In this document: one piece after another, positions 25,763-34,633 of the stretch
How the letters are laid out: each line of letters begins with the position of its first letter
Numbering within the stretch: the stretch's first letter is position 1
Source: Algoriphagus sp.
GTDB lineage: Bacteria; Bacteroidota; Bacteroidia; Cytophagales; Cyclobacteriaceae
Length of the DNA: 52,104 bases
Reading direction: 5' to 3'
Assembly: GCA_023653075.1 (NCBI GenBank)
Contig: JAMNXQ010000010.1
Coordinates: 1 to 52,104, forward strand
Program-made: the position numbers and the translations under genes
Notes under the pieces: model-generated
What the model saw: the letters and a program-made list of their open reading frames with translations, nothing else
What the model was told of the DNA's origin: nothing
Databases searched by the model: none

Positions 25763-25796
25763 GAAAAATGATGGAGAACTTACCCCTGGGATTGTT

Positions 25797-26414
25797 TTAA
25801 TCCGGAAGTTCTAGATTTTCTAGGGTACTGGCTAGCTGATCAAAGTCTCGTAACCCTGGTTTGATCTCGTCTCCACCATCCAGAGCCAATCCAGCAAGTC
25901 CTGGGATTTCGGCAAGTGAACAGGCGTTTTCTGGGTTGATTCCAAAACCTAAAAATAGGTTAACCTTCTTTGCTAAGTTATCGATAACTAATTTATTATC
26001 AATTGTTAGCATGTTTTCAATTGAAGTTAGATGTAAGGTGATTTGGTCTTGATTAAGCAGGGCTAATTTGGGGAGGATTGATTCTACCTCTTCGATGGCT
26101 GCTCGGTATATCAATTTCTTGCCTAGGGATTTAAGTTGAAATAGCGTGTTTAAGTTACTCGATTCAACCCAAGTAATTCCCGGATAGTCTGCCAACTGTC
26201 TTTCGATCGTGAAGGCATCGGAAGTTGTAAACTCCGCCGCATAGTCAGTTCCAGAAATCCAACCCGTGATCTCTTGAAATTGGCTAGGGGAGATGAAGTT
26301 TGGATTCCCAACTTCCATAGAAAAACCCAAAACATCCACATACATCCCAGAGCAATAGCGCGCATCGGTAAGATTGGTGATTCGGTTGATCTTCACTTTT
26401 GTCTTCAGAGCCAT
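25797..26414 (-). CDS. TrpF-like (beta/alpha)8-barrel protein with altered active site
   Basis: A 205-residue protein with the overall pattern of phosphoribosylanthranilate isomerase: VKINRITNLTDARYC aligns with KICGLTRPEDA, DVLGFSM with the ALGF strand, LFLGFGINPENA with the LAGGLNPENV loop, and LDGGDEIKPGLRDFDQL with the VSSGVE-PG-KD phosphate site. The general-base cysteine of TrpF (in KICG) is replaced by Asn, the usual GGTG loop is missing, and the strand carrying the catalytic Asp reads LHLTS. It therefore probably lacks PRA isomerase activity and does something else. No other trp genes are nearby. A promoter candidate sits at 26436-26466. Confidence 0.7.
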   Translation of the reverse strand: MALKTKVKINRITNLTDARYCSGMYVDVLGFSMEVGNPNFISPSQFQEITGWISGTDYAAEFTTSDAFTIERQLADYPGITWVESSNLNTLFQLKSLGKKLIYRAAIEEVESILPKLALLNQDQITLHLTSIENMLTIDNKLVIDNLAKKVNLFLGFGINPENACSLAEIPGLAGLALDGGDEIKPGLRDFDQLASTLENLELPD

Positions 26415-26435
26415 GTCAGTTCGAGATTGAAAATA

Positions 26436-26466
26436 CGAAGGTAAGGAAGCCTGTAGTTCTCCCCAA
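26436..26466 (-). promoter_or_regulatory. Candidate promoter for the TrpF-like gene
   Basis: On the minus strand TTG (26466-26464) is followed after 20 bases by TACCTTCG (26443-26436), one mismatch from TAnnTTTG. It lies 22 bases before the ATG. Confidence 0.45.
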
Positions 26467-26620
26467 GTATTTTCCCTTTACTTTGCTTTTTGCACATCCT
26501 AAAACTCATTGATCCGTTTAGTTGAATAGTCAACCGCCGTTGGTGGTACTTTTCATGGTGTGTAACTGCCTCAGATTTGGTATCTTCGGAACGCAGCTGG
26601 GCATTTCAAGCGAAGAATTT

Positions 26621-28282
26621 ATGTTACCTAGGTCCTTTTTACCCTATTTTTTCCTGTTTGTGGTTACCTGTTTGAATTCCAAGGTTGGGATGTCTCAAGA
26701 TCGCTATGCCGTTTTTTTCAAGTTCAAGCCTCAGCAGGAATTTTCCATAGCCAATCCAAGCAAGTTTTTAACGAGTAAAGCTATGCAACGAAGGGATCGA
26801 GAAAAGATAGGTCTTGATAGTTTGGATTTGCCTGTTTCTACTATTTATGTGCAGGGATTGCGAACCCTTGCCCAAGAAATCTTGTACGTAAGTAAATGGC
26901 TCAATGCTGCTGTAGTGGTGGCTGATTCTGCTGGAAAAAAGGGAATGGAAGCCTTGCCTTTTGTGCAAAAAGTACAATGGGTAGCCAAGGGGGTTGTTTC
27001 CAGGACAGGAGCTCGGCTAAATCAAGAAAGTCAACTAGCTCCTCCTAAAACAAAAAAATGGGCAGTTGAAGAAAGTTATCGGGAGGCAGCAGCCTATGCT
27101 TTTCAAAACCAATTGCTAGGAATCCCAGATATGCACCAAGCTGGGTTTACTGGGAAGGGGGTGACTGTAGCGATCTTCGATGCTGGATTTCCAGGTTTGG
27201 ATAAAGCTTCCGCTTTTTCGCATCTATTCACCAACAAACAAGTGCTCGGTCAACTGAATGTGGTCCGTCCATGGGTGAAGGAAGTATTTCGAGACAATGA
27301 GCATGGGACTCAGGTGGCTTCGTTGATTGTAGCCAATCAAGCGGAAACTTTGGTTTCTGGCGCGCATCAAGCCCAGGTGATTTTTGCCATCACTGAAGAT
27401 GTAGCTACCGAATACCCAGTGGAAGAACTCAACTGGGTGCGCGCAGCTGAATATGCCGATAGTTTGGGCGTAGATATCATCAACAGTTCCTTGGGCTATC
27501 GCGATTTTGATGAGCCCAAATTGACGTATACCACAGCCCAATTGGATGGGAATACCACCTATGTGTCCCGTGGAGCGAGCCTTGCTGCGAAGCGAGGAAT
27601 CTTGATCGTGACTAGTGTGGGTAATTATGGCTCAGCGGGAAGCAGCAGTTTGGTAGCACCCGCCGACGCAGTTGGTATTCTTGCCGTAGGATCGGTAAAT
27701 TCAAGTTCTACAGTTTCCGCATTCAGTTCGCGAGGACCTACTGCAGATGGTCGAATCAAGCCCGAGTTGGTGGCATTTGGACAAAGTCCAGTACTGATTC
27801 GAGGATCAGGGCAAGTTTCTGCCGCGGCAGGTACTTCCTTTTCTGCTCCACAAATTGCTGCGCTTGCGGCAGGATTGTGGGAAGCAAAGCCAGCATGGAC
27901 CAAAGAGGATTTGATTACCAATCTTATCAAAAGCGGAACGCAGTTTGCTAGCCCTGACCAGAATTTGGGCTATGGAATTCCCAATTTTCGTGGAGCTTTT
28001 TATGGAGCACTTTTGGGAATTAACGAAGAAGAGGAGGGAGGTTGGACCGTATATCCTAATCCTGTCACCGAGGATCAAATCTACATTCGCTTTGGACAGG
28101 AATTGAGTTTTCGAATCCAGTTGCTTGATAGTTTAGGTAGGCCAGTTTTGGAAAAAATGCTGCTCCGTAATTCTACCAAAGATCCGTATTTACTTCCCTT
28201 GAATTCACTGTCTTCTGGTTTGTATTTGATGCAATTGATGGATGGCAAAGAAATTGCTTACCAAAAACTAATTAAGCAGTAA
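26621..28282 (+). CDS. S8 subtilisin-like serine peptidase with T9SS sorting domain
   Basis: A 553-residue exported subtilase. The ATG at 26621 gives a clean signal peptide (LPYFFLFVVTCLNSKVGMSQ); the frame is open upstream to a TTG at 26522 but those residues would spoil it. The catalytic triad is Asp187 (VAIFDAG), His228 (NEHGTQVASL) and Ser406 (AGTSFSAPQ), with the oxyanion Asn335 in TSVGNYG. An N-terminal segment of about 150 residues may act as a propeptide. The last ~80 residues, from WTVYPNPV to AYQKLIKQ, form a type A type IX sorting domain, so the enzyme is secreted across the outer membrane. It probably degrades extracellular proteins. Confidence 0.93.
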   Translation: MLPRSFLPYFFLFVVTCLNSKVGMSQDRYAVFFKFKPQQEFSIANPSKFLTSKAMQRRDREKIGLDSLDLPVSTIYVQGLRTLAQEILYVSKWLNAAVVVADSAGKKGMEALPFVQKVQWVAKGVVSRTGARLNQESQLAPPKTKKWAVEESYREAAAYAFQNQLLGIPDMHQAGFTGKGVTVAIFDAGFPGLDKASAFSHLFTNKQVLGQLNVVRPWVKEVFRDNEHGTQVASLIVANQAETLVSGAHQAQVIFAITEDVATEYPVEELNWVRAAEYADSLGVDIINSSLGYRDFDEPKLTYTTAQLDGNTTYVSRGASLAAKRGILIVTSVGNYGSAGSSSLVAPADAVGILAVGSVNSSSTVSAFSSRGPTADGRIKPELVAFGQSPVLIRGSGQVSAAAGTSFSAPQIAALAAGLWEAKPAWTKEDLITNLIKSGTQFASPDQNLGYGIPNFRGAFYGALLGINEEEEGGWTVYPNPVTEDQIYIRFGQELSFRIQLLDSLGRPVLEKMLLRNSTKDPYLLPLNSLSSGLYLMQLMDGKEIAYQKLIKQ

Positions 28283-28333
28283 TTTTTGTCCAAACACGAG
28301 ATATCCCTTGCTTTGTAACTTATTCTATCGAAG

Positions 28334-28990
28334 ATGAGCCCTCAACTTGCCCCATCCATTCTTGCTGCTGATTTTGCCAACCTTCAAAAAGAGGTAGAAA
28401 TGCTCAATGCTTCGGCTGCTGATTACATCCATGTGGACGTGATGGACGGGATTTTTGTACCTAATATTTCTTTTGGTATTCCTGTCACTGAGGCAATTCA
28501 CCGCCATGCTACCAAGCCTCTAGATGTGCATTTGATGATTGTAAACCCTGAGTTGTATTTGGAAGCTTTTGTGAAAGCAGGGGCATCTATTTTAACGGTG
28601 CATTTGGAGGCTTGTACGCATTTGCACCGCACCTTGCAGGAAATTAAGCGCTTGGGTGCACGGACGGGAGTTGCTTTGAATCCACATACCCCTGTTGAAT
28701 TACTAAGGGATGTAGTAGAAGAGGTGGACTTGGTCTGTGTCATGTCTGTCAATCCAGGCTTTGGAGGTCAAAAATTCATCGAACACAGCTATGCAAAAGT
28801 GACACAGCTGAAGGATATGATCCTGAAAAAGGGATGTAGTACCCAAATTGAAGTCGATGGGGGCGTTACGAATCAAAATGCCAAAGCCTTGGTCGAAGCA
28901 GGTGCCGATGTTTTGGTAGCGGGGAGCTTTGTTTTTAATGCTCCTGACCCCATTGCTACCATAGCTTCTCTTAAAGCAATTCAAGGGTAG
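28334..28990 (+). CDS. rpe: Ribulose-phosphate 3-epimerase
   Basis: A 218-residue TIM-barrel enzyme interconverting ribulose-5-phosphate and xylulose-5-phosphate in the pentose phosphate pathway. Landmarks are APSILAADFANL at the start, HVDVMDG (metal ligands and catalytic Asp) near residue 33, LDVHLMI, VMSVNPGFGGQKF near residue 135 and the second catalytic Asp in EVDGGV near residue 173. Length and motif order are normal. It lies 51 bases after the subtilase gene. Confidence 0.96.
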   Translation: MSPQLAPSILAADFANLQKEVEMLNASAADYIHVDVMDGIFVPNISFGIPVTEAIHRHATKPLDVHLMIVNPELYLEAFVKAGASILTVHLEACTHLHRTLQEIKRLGARTGVALNPHTPVELLRDVVEEVDLVCVMSVNPGFGGQKFIEHSYAKVTQLKDMILKKGCSTQIEVDGGVTNQNAKALVEAGADVLVAGSFVFNAPDPIATIASLKAIQG

Positions 28991-29035
28991 GCGATGAGGA
29001 TAGTTCACTAGTTAGCAATTAAATCTCTTCAAACG

Positions 29036-29518
29036 ATGCGAATTCGCCTTTTTGTAGTCCTTCTCCTGTTTCTTTGCTCCAGCCAACTTCTCTTTTCTCA
29101 GGAGGTCAAACCTGAAATGGTACTCCAGGAAGCAGATTGGACCAAATACGCTCAAGTGGAAGTGTTGACTTCTTCCCTGCTAAGCAAAAAAGAGGAGGAG
29201 CTTAAAAACTGGGTCAAAGCCAAGGAAGAATTAGGGGGAGGAGCACGATTTAATCAGATCAAAAGTGTTTGGGGAAATGCCAAAAAAGAATCAGGTATCG
29301 GATTAAATGAGAAAGAACGTGCTGCCTACCAGGAGTACCTTGCCCTGCAGGATTCCTTGCAAAAAGTGGTGGTCGTGTATCAAGTAGAATTGATTCGCGA
29401 TGAAAAAGTTTTGGGTTTGGAGTTATTTGAACACATCTCACAAGTCATCCGTGATGACCCGTCCTTGAAAGAAAAATTAGTTCAGGAAGTTGGTCGCCTG
29501 AAGAAGAAAGCGAAGTAG
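29036..29518 (+). CDS. Small secreted helical protein of unknown function
   Basis: A 160-residue protein with a signal peptide (LFVVLLLFLCSSQLLFSQ). The mature part is highly charged and almost entirely helical, rich in Lys and Glu (LLSKKEEELKNWVKAKEELGG, LQDSLQKVVVVYQ), and ends in RLKKKAK; one coiled-coil is likely. I do not recognise a family. It follows rpe after 45 bases and precedes an outer-membrane-type protein gene by 65, so it may act in the envelope with that neighbour. Confidence 0.7.
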   Translation: MRIRLFVVLLLFLCSSQLLFSQEVKPEMVLQEADWTKYAQVEVLTSSLLSKKEEELKNWVKAKEELGGGARFNQIKSVWGNAKKESGIGLNEKERAAYQEYLALQDSLQKVVVVYQVELIRDEKVLGLELFEHISQVIRDDPSLKEKLVQEVGRLKKKAK

Positions 29519-29583
29519 GCGATCTTAAAAGGATTTCTTTGAACCTGTCTACACCAAAAATAACTTCTTTTCGTTTGTTCACT

Positions 29584-30606
29584 ATGCATAGAAGAGGGAT
29601 TTTCTTGTTAGGTACTTTATTTTTTTTAGCGTCAGTCACTACCTCTTTTGGGCAGGATGAGGATATTTTTGGAATTACTCGGAAGGCAAGAAATCCTAAA
29701 AGTGATTCTCGATTCGGAAATATTTTTCGAAATGTACAGGAACAGTTTTCCTTTCAGCTTTCTACCGGAGCAGCTTATTATACGTTAAAATCGGAGTTTT
29801 ACAAAGGAGATGGTCAAGTGTATCCCATCACACAATACCAAAATCAGGATTATGGGTATTTTCCTTTAACAGATACCTTAACCTTGACTTCCCGGCAATT
29901 GCTTTTGCCTACAGTGGAAGCAGGATTGCGATTGAATTTATTCAATATCCTTACCCTTGGAGGTGGTTATGGCTGGGAAAATAGCCGACAAGCACCTTTT
30001 GAAGGAGGTGGCTATCAGTTTTCGCTACAGAGATCCGCATACAAGGCTTCCAATTACTACGCCTCTGCAGGTTTGGTCTTGTACGATGCGAGCAGACGGA
30101 GATTTTTATTGAAAATGAAATACAAGAAATTCGATGGGGCTAATCCGGAACTAAAAATGAGGATGAAGCGAGAATTCGAACAGCGGATCAGACAAAATTA
30201 TCCTTGGACTATCAGTGTGGAAGCTGAGGTAGGGAAGGTGAACGTAAATCAAGGCGAGCCTTTGGTTCCCAAAGTGTATCAAGCAGACCTCGCCGCATTG
30301 GAGGATCAATTTACTTATGCAGCAGCTCTTCGCATCGGTTATGAGCTATCTGAATATGCTTCTGTGTTTGCAAAAGGGAAATACATGCAGCGGTCTTTTG
30401 TAAATAATTCACCCGATTTTGCGGCTTTTCCCATGGATCAAGAAGTGTATTCAGTTCAAGTTGGCCTTGCCATGAAGATTCCTGGAACTAAGCGGTGCAA
30501 GATAACTGGCTGTGGTGTAGTGATGAAGCACAATCACAATGGTGTGGAATACCGTGGTAGTTCAATTTTTACTCTCCAAAATCGAAAAATCGGGCAATGG
30601 TACTGA
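29584..30606 (+). CDS. Predicted outer-membrane beta-barrel protein of unknown function
   Basis: A 340-residue protein with a signal peptide (GIFLLGTLFFLASVTTSFGQ) from the ATG at 29584; a TTG-initiated extension from 29539 is less likely. Most of the mature protein alternates hydrophobic and polar residues with many Tyr and Gly, as in barrel strands (FSFQLSTGAAYYTLKS, LNILTLGGGYGW-like stretches, YYASAGLVLYD, YAAALRIGYELS). The C-terminal tail is distinct: KRCKITGCGVVMKHNHNG is followed by 18 more residues ending GQWY, with two Cys and a His-Asn-His motif after the last barrel-like strand. I cannot name a family. It may be a gliding or secretion-associated membrane protein, but that is only a guess. 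Confidence 0.65.
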   Translation: MHRRGIFLLGTLFFLASVTTSFGQDEDIFGITRKARNPKSDSRFGNIFRNVQEQFSFQLSTGAAYYTLKSEFYKGDGQVYPITQYQNQDYGYFPLTDTLTLTSRQLLLPTVEAGLRLNLFNILTLGGGYGWENSRQAPFEGGGYQFSLQRSAYKASNYYASAGLVLYDASRRRFLLKMKYKKFDGANPELKMRMKREFEQRIRQNYPWTISVEAEVGKVNVNQGEPLVPKVYQADLAALEDQFTYAAALRIGYELSEYASVFAKGKYMQRSFVNNSPDFAAFPMDQEVYSVQVGLAMKIPGTKRCKITGCGVVMKHNHNGVEYRGSSIFTLQNRKIGQWY

Positions 30607-30701
30607 CAAAATAAAAGCAGGACAGGGAATCAAAACTAGGTTTTATTACCGCATGCTTTTTACTAACTTGCAACTTTATTTTACGTTACAGTACGCATTT
30701 T

Positions 30702-33230
30702 ATGGCCCAAGGAGAAAACGAGCAGATTATTCCAATTAATATTGAAGAGGAAATGCGGGGTGCCTACATCGACTATTCGATGTCGGTGATTGTTTCCAGA
30801 GCACTTCCAGATGTCCGAGATGGACTCAAGCCAGTTCACAGACGTATCCTTTACGGTATGCAGGAATTGGGTGTATTGCATAACAAACCGCATAAAAAAT
30901 CCGCAAGAATTGTAGGGGAAGTTTTGGGTAAGTATCACCCCCATGGTGATTCTGCTGTATACGAGACGATGGTTCGTATGGCCCAAGACTGGTCTTTACG
31001 CTACACGTTAGTAGATGGACAGGGTAACTTCGGCTCTGTGGATGGGGATAATGCCGCAGCCATGCGCTACACTGAAGCAAGACTGAAGCGAATTGCCGAA
31101 GAATTACTGGTGGATATCAATAAGGAGACCGTTGACTTCCAATTCAACTTTGATGATTCCTTAAAAGAACCAACGGTACTTCCTGCGAAAGTTCCTGCGC
31201 TTTTATTGAATGGGGCTTCAGGGATTGCAGTGGGTATGGCTACCAACATGGCTCCACACAATTTGGGAGAGGTCATCGACGGAATCATTGCCTACATTGA
31301 CAATAAGGAGATTACGGTATCAGAATTGATGAATTTCATCATTGCTCCAGATTTCCCGACTGGAGGGATTATTTACGGATATAATGGTGTGAAAGCTGCT
31401 TTTGAAACCGGTAGAGGACGTATTGTTGTTCGTGGAAAAGCCAATATTGAAGTGAAAGATGGCGGAAATAAAGAGATGATAGTCATCACCGAAATCCCCT
31501 ACATGGTCAATAAGGCAAACATGGTCGAAAAGACGGCCCAACTGATCAACGAAAAGAAGATAGAAGGTATATCTGCCATTCGAGACGAATCAGATCGATC
31601 TGGAATGCGTGTAGTCTATGAATTGAAGCGAGACGCTGTATCGAGTGTGGTGTTGAACAACCTTTACAAGCAAACAGCCTTACAAACTTCTTTTTCGGTG
31701 AATAATGTGGCTTTGGTAAAAGGGCGTCCACAAACCTTGAACTTAAAGGATTTGATTGTTCATTATGTGTCTCACCGACACGAGGTAGTAGTACGTCGCA
31801 CAGAATTTGAACTGAAGGAAGCAGAGAAGCGAGCCCATATTTTGCAAGGATATTTGATTGCTTTGGATCATTTGGATGAGGTCATTTCCTTAATTAGAGG
31901 TTCAGCCGATCCAGAAACAGCCCGTAATGGTTTGATGGAGCGCTTTGAATTGAGTGAAATTCAGGCGAGAGCAATTCTCGACATGCGTCTTCAGCGCCTT
32001 ACTGGTATGGAGCGTGAGAAGATCATCGAGGAATACAAAGAAATCATGGCGCTTATTGAGGAATTGAAATTCATCTTGGCTGACGAAGGGAAGCGAATGG
32101 AAATCATCAAAACAGAGCTCCATGAGATGAAGGACCGCTATGCGGATGACCGTCGTACGGAGATCGAGCACAATGCCGAAGACTTCAGTTATGAGGACAT
32201 GATTCCAAATGAGGAAGTGGTGATCACTGTTTCTCATCAGGGTTATGTGAAGCGTACTGCCTTAACTGAATACCGTACCCAAGGAAGAGGGGGGATTGGA
32301 TCCAAAGGTGTCAGCACCAAGGATGACGATTGGACGGAGTACTTGTTTACTGCTTCCACACACAACTACCTGTTGATCTTTACCGACAAGGGCAAATTGT
32401 TCTGGTTGAAAACCTATGCCATACCGGAAGGTTCGAAGACTGCGAAGGGCCGACCGATCCAAAACTTGATTAACATTACCCAAGATGATAAGATTAGATC
32501 CATCATTCAAGTAGAAAACTTGGAAGATCAGGATTACATCAACAACCACTTCTTGGTCATGGTGACCAAGCAGGGTGTAATCAAAAAGACTACGCTAGAG
32601 CAATATTCTAGACCAAGAACCAATGGCATCATTGCCTTGAATTTCAGAGAAGACGATCAGCTGGTGCATGTCGCCAAAACCAATGGTAGCCAGCACATTG
32701 TCATTGCAGCTAAGTCAGGCAGAGCAGTTCATTTCAAGGAAACGGCAGTTCGCCCAATGGGTAGAACCGCAACTGGGGTGAAGGCGATTACGCTTAGCGA
32801 TAAATCGGATTTTGTGATTGGCATGGTTTGTGCATCTGAACCAAATGCGACCCTCTTGGTGGTATCTGAAAAGGGATACGGAAAACGATCCGACCTTGAC
32901 GAGTACCGAATCACCAATAGAGGAGGCAAAGGAGTGAAAGCGATGAATGTAACTGAAAAAACAGGGGCATTGGTTGCAATCAAAGAGGTAGTCGATACCG
33001 ATGACTTGATGATCATCAACAAGTCTGGAATCATTATCAGAATTAGTATGGATCAGCTGCGCATCATGGGTAGAGCTACTCAAGGCGTACGCTTGATCAA
33101 AGTAGGAGAGGGGGATGAAATTTCTTCAGTTGAAAAAATTTCAAGAGAAGAGGTAGAACTTTCAGAATCTTCCGATATTGTCCCCAATTCTACAGAATTA
33201 CCCGAATCACCCCTAGAAACAACTGAATAA
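30702..33230 (+). CDS. gyrA: DNA gyrase subunit A
   Basis: An 842-residue type IIA topoisomerase subunit that breaks and rejoins DNA during negative supercoiling with GyrB. The N-terminal domain has [17 protein letters not shown], the catalytic Tyr123 in AMRYTEARL and the quinolone region with Ser84 and Glu88 (E. coli Ser83, Asp87). The C-terminal pinwheel shows repeated blades ([48 protein letters not shown]) and a GyrA box [10 protein letters not shown]. It ends in an acidic tail. These features favour GyrA over ParC. A weak promoter may lie around 30640-30670, TTTT then TAACTTGC. Confidence 0.96.
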   Translation: MAQGENEQIIPINIEEEMRGAYIDYSMSVIVSRALPDVRDGLKPVHRRILYGMQELGVLHNKPHKKSARIVGEVLGKYHPHGDSAVYETMVRMAQDWSLRYTLVDGQGNFGSVDGDNAAAMRYTEARLKRIAEELLVDINKETVDFQFNFDDSLKEPTVLPAKVPALLLNGASGIAVGMATNMAPHNLGEVIDGIIAYIDNKEITVSELMNFIIAPDFPTGGIIYGYNGVKAAFETGRGRIVVRGKANIEVKDGGNKEMIVITEIPYMVNKANMVEKTAQLINEKKIEGISAIRDESDRSGMRVVYELKRDAVSSVVLNNLYKQTALQTSFSVNNVALVKGRPQTLNLKDLIVHYVSHRHEVVVRRTEFELKEAEKRAHILQGYLIALDHLDEVISLIRGSADPETARNGLMERFELSEIQARAILDMRLQRLTGMEREKIIEEYKEIMALIEELKFILADEGKRMEIIKTELHEMKDRYADDRRTEIEHNAEDFSYEDMIPNEEVVITVSHQGYVKRTALTEYRTQGRGGIGSKGVSTKDDDWTEYLFTASTHNYLLIFTDKGKLFWLKTYAIPEGSKTAKGRPIQNLINITQDDKIRSIIQVENLEDQDYINNHFLVMVTKQGVIKKTTLEQYSRPRTNGIIALNFREDDQLVHVAKTNGSQHIVIAAKSGRAVHFKETAVRPMGRTATGVKAITLSDKSDFVIGMVCASEPNATLLVVSEKGYGKRSDLDEYRITNRGGKGVKAMNVTEKTGALVAIKEVVDTDDLMIINKSGIIIRISMDQLRIMGRATQGVRLIKVGEGDEISSVEKISREEVELSESSDIVPNSTELPESPLETTE

Positions 33231-33252
33231 AAAATTTTTAAAAAAAACACGA

Positions 33253-34461
33253 ATGAAAAAGCTCCTGCTATCATTAGCAATTGTTGTGACCGTCACTTTT
33301 GCTTATGGACAAAAGAAAGTAGTAAAAGAGGCAGAAAAAGGATTTAAGTCCGGAAACTTACAACTTGCACTTACTGCCATTGATGCTGCAATTACCAATC
33401 CTGAAACAAGTGGGGATCCTGCAACTTTCTTGGTTAAAGCTCAAATTCATACCAAGATTTTTGGAACCGACTCTTCCAATACCAAAGAAACCTTAGAGGC
33501 TGGTAATCAAGCACTTGCCACTTTCAACAAAACATTTGAAATGGCAGGTAGTAGCAAAACTTCTCCTGTTGGAAAGTTAGTGTATGCTGAAGAAGTACCA
33601 GGGCTTCCAGACAATTTGAGACCTTATTCCTTGATTACTTTGAAAAACCTCTCCTTTGATAAGGCTTTGGATCGGTACAATGAAGAAGACATGGAGATGT
33701 CTTATGAGTTTTTCAACCTTGCAGGAGAAATTGACAAGACTGACTCTACTATCCACTACAATGCAGGATTCCTTGCAAACGATTTGGGTAGATTTGAAGA
33801 TGCCAAAAAGCATTTTGGATATTTGTTTGAGCTTCCTACTTACAATAAAATCAATGCCTATTATTTCATGATTCAAATCTTAAGTACTGAAGAAAAGAAT
33901 CCAGAAGGTGCATTTGAATTGGTGACCAAGGCTCGAGCTGAGTATCCTAATGATAAGGTTTTGGCTGAATATGAAATTCAATTGCTTTTACAATTGAACA
34001 AAATGGATGAGGCAATGGCTCAAATCAAGGATGCTCTTGCTAAAGACCCTAACAACCCAGGCTTGTTGTTGCGTTCTGGATACTTGAAAGAGCAAGGTGG
34101 AGATTTGGAAGCTGCCTTAGTAGACTACAAGAAATCAGTAGAAGTGGATCCTAACTTCTTCGAAGGAAATTACTACACAGGAGCTTTGATGCTTGAGAAA
34201 TCTAGAGCAATTCTGGCTGAGTTGAATTCGCTTTCTGACGCAGAGTGGGAAAAGAGATCAAAAGAGATGGGAACGCAGGCAGATGATTTGTACAAGCAAG
34301 CCGTTCCTTACTTCACCAAAGCTTTGGAAATTAAGCCGGACAATACAGACATCATGATCGTCTTGTTCCAAGTGCATACGCGCTTAAAAAACACGGCAGA
34401 GGTAAACGCCTTGAATGCAAAGATTTCAGCAATTCTTGGCGCTAACTGGCAAGAGAATTAA
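33253..34461 (+). CDS. Secreted TPR-repeat protein
   Basis: A 402-residue protein with a signal peptide (LLLSLAIVVTVTFAYGQ), so periplasmic or outer-membrane associated. It is built of tetratricopeptide repeats; clear units are the YNAGFLANDLGRFEDAKKHF repeat near residue 170 and the DPNNPGLLLRSGYLKEQGGD, FFEGNYYTGALML and PYFTKALEIKPDN units in the second half. It probably serves as a scaffold. It lies 22 bases after gyrA and ends in a good terminator, so the two may share a transcript. Unusually for a TPR protein, one repeat is interrupted by a charged segment (about 320-340). Confidence 0.85.
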   Translation: MKKLLLSLAIVVTVTFAYGQKKVVKEAEKGFKSGNLQLALTAIDAAITNPETSGDPATFLVKAQIHTKIFGTDSSNTKETLEAGNQALATFNKTFEMAGSSKTSPVGKLVYAEEVPGLPDNLRPYSLITLKNLSFDKALDRYNEEDMEMSYEFFNLAGEIDKTDSTIHYNAGFLANDLGRFEDAKKHFGYLFELPTYNKINAYYFMIQILSTEEKNPEGAFELVTKARAEYPNDKVLAEYEIQLLLQLNKMDEAMAQIKDALAKDPNNPGLLLRSGYLKEQGGDLEAALVDYKKSVEVDPNFFEGNYYTGALMLEKSRAILAELNSLSDAEWEKRSKEMGTQADDLYKQAVPYFTKALEIKPDNTDIMIVLFQVHTRLKNTAEVNALNAKISAILGANWQEN

Positions 34462-34481
34462 TACCTGATTTGATTAGGAAG

Positions 34482-34510
34482 AAGGCCGGAATTTTTCGGC
34501 CTTTTTTTTT
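34482..34510 (+). terminator. Rho-independent terminator after the gyrA-TPR unit
   Basis: AAGGCCG (34482-34488) pairs with CGGCCTT (34497-34503) and is followed by an uninterrupted T-run to 34510. Confidence 0.9.
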
Positions 34511-34553
34511 GATGTCCTTGCTTACTATTTCAATGGCTAACCCTAACTAGATT

Positions 34554-34561
34554 TAGTTTTG
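34554..34561 (+). promoter_or_regulatory. -7 promoter box for the PIG-L deacetylase operon
   Basis: TAGTTTTG is a perfect TAnnTTTG match 72 bases before the ATG at 34634 and just after the terminator of the previous unit. No TTG is seen at the ideal -33 distance. Confidence 0.35.
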
Positions 34562-34633
34562 ACCCATTTCATCAAATTTCAATTTTATTTAGCAATGAAT
34601 TGAATTAGTTTGCAAATAGTTGATCACGCACCC

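Noticed and set aside
26522..26620. Extended start for the subtilase
   Set aside because: It would begin at a TTG and place 33 residues before a good signal peptide, so the ATG at 26621 is preferred.
30951..30968. Glu88 in GyrA (Asp in E. coli) as a fluoroquinolone resistance mutation
   Set aside because: Ser84 is unchanged and Glu is a conservative replacement that may be normal in this lineage; sequence alone gives no reason to call resistance.
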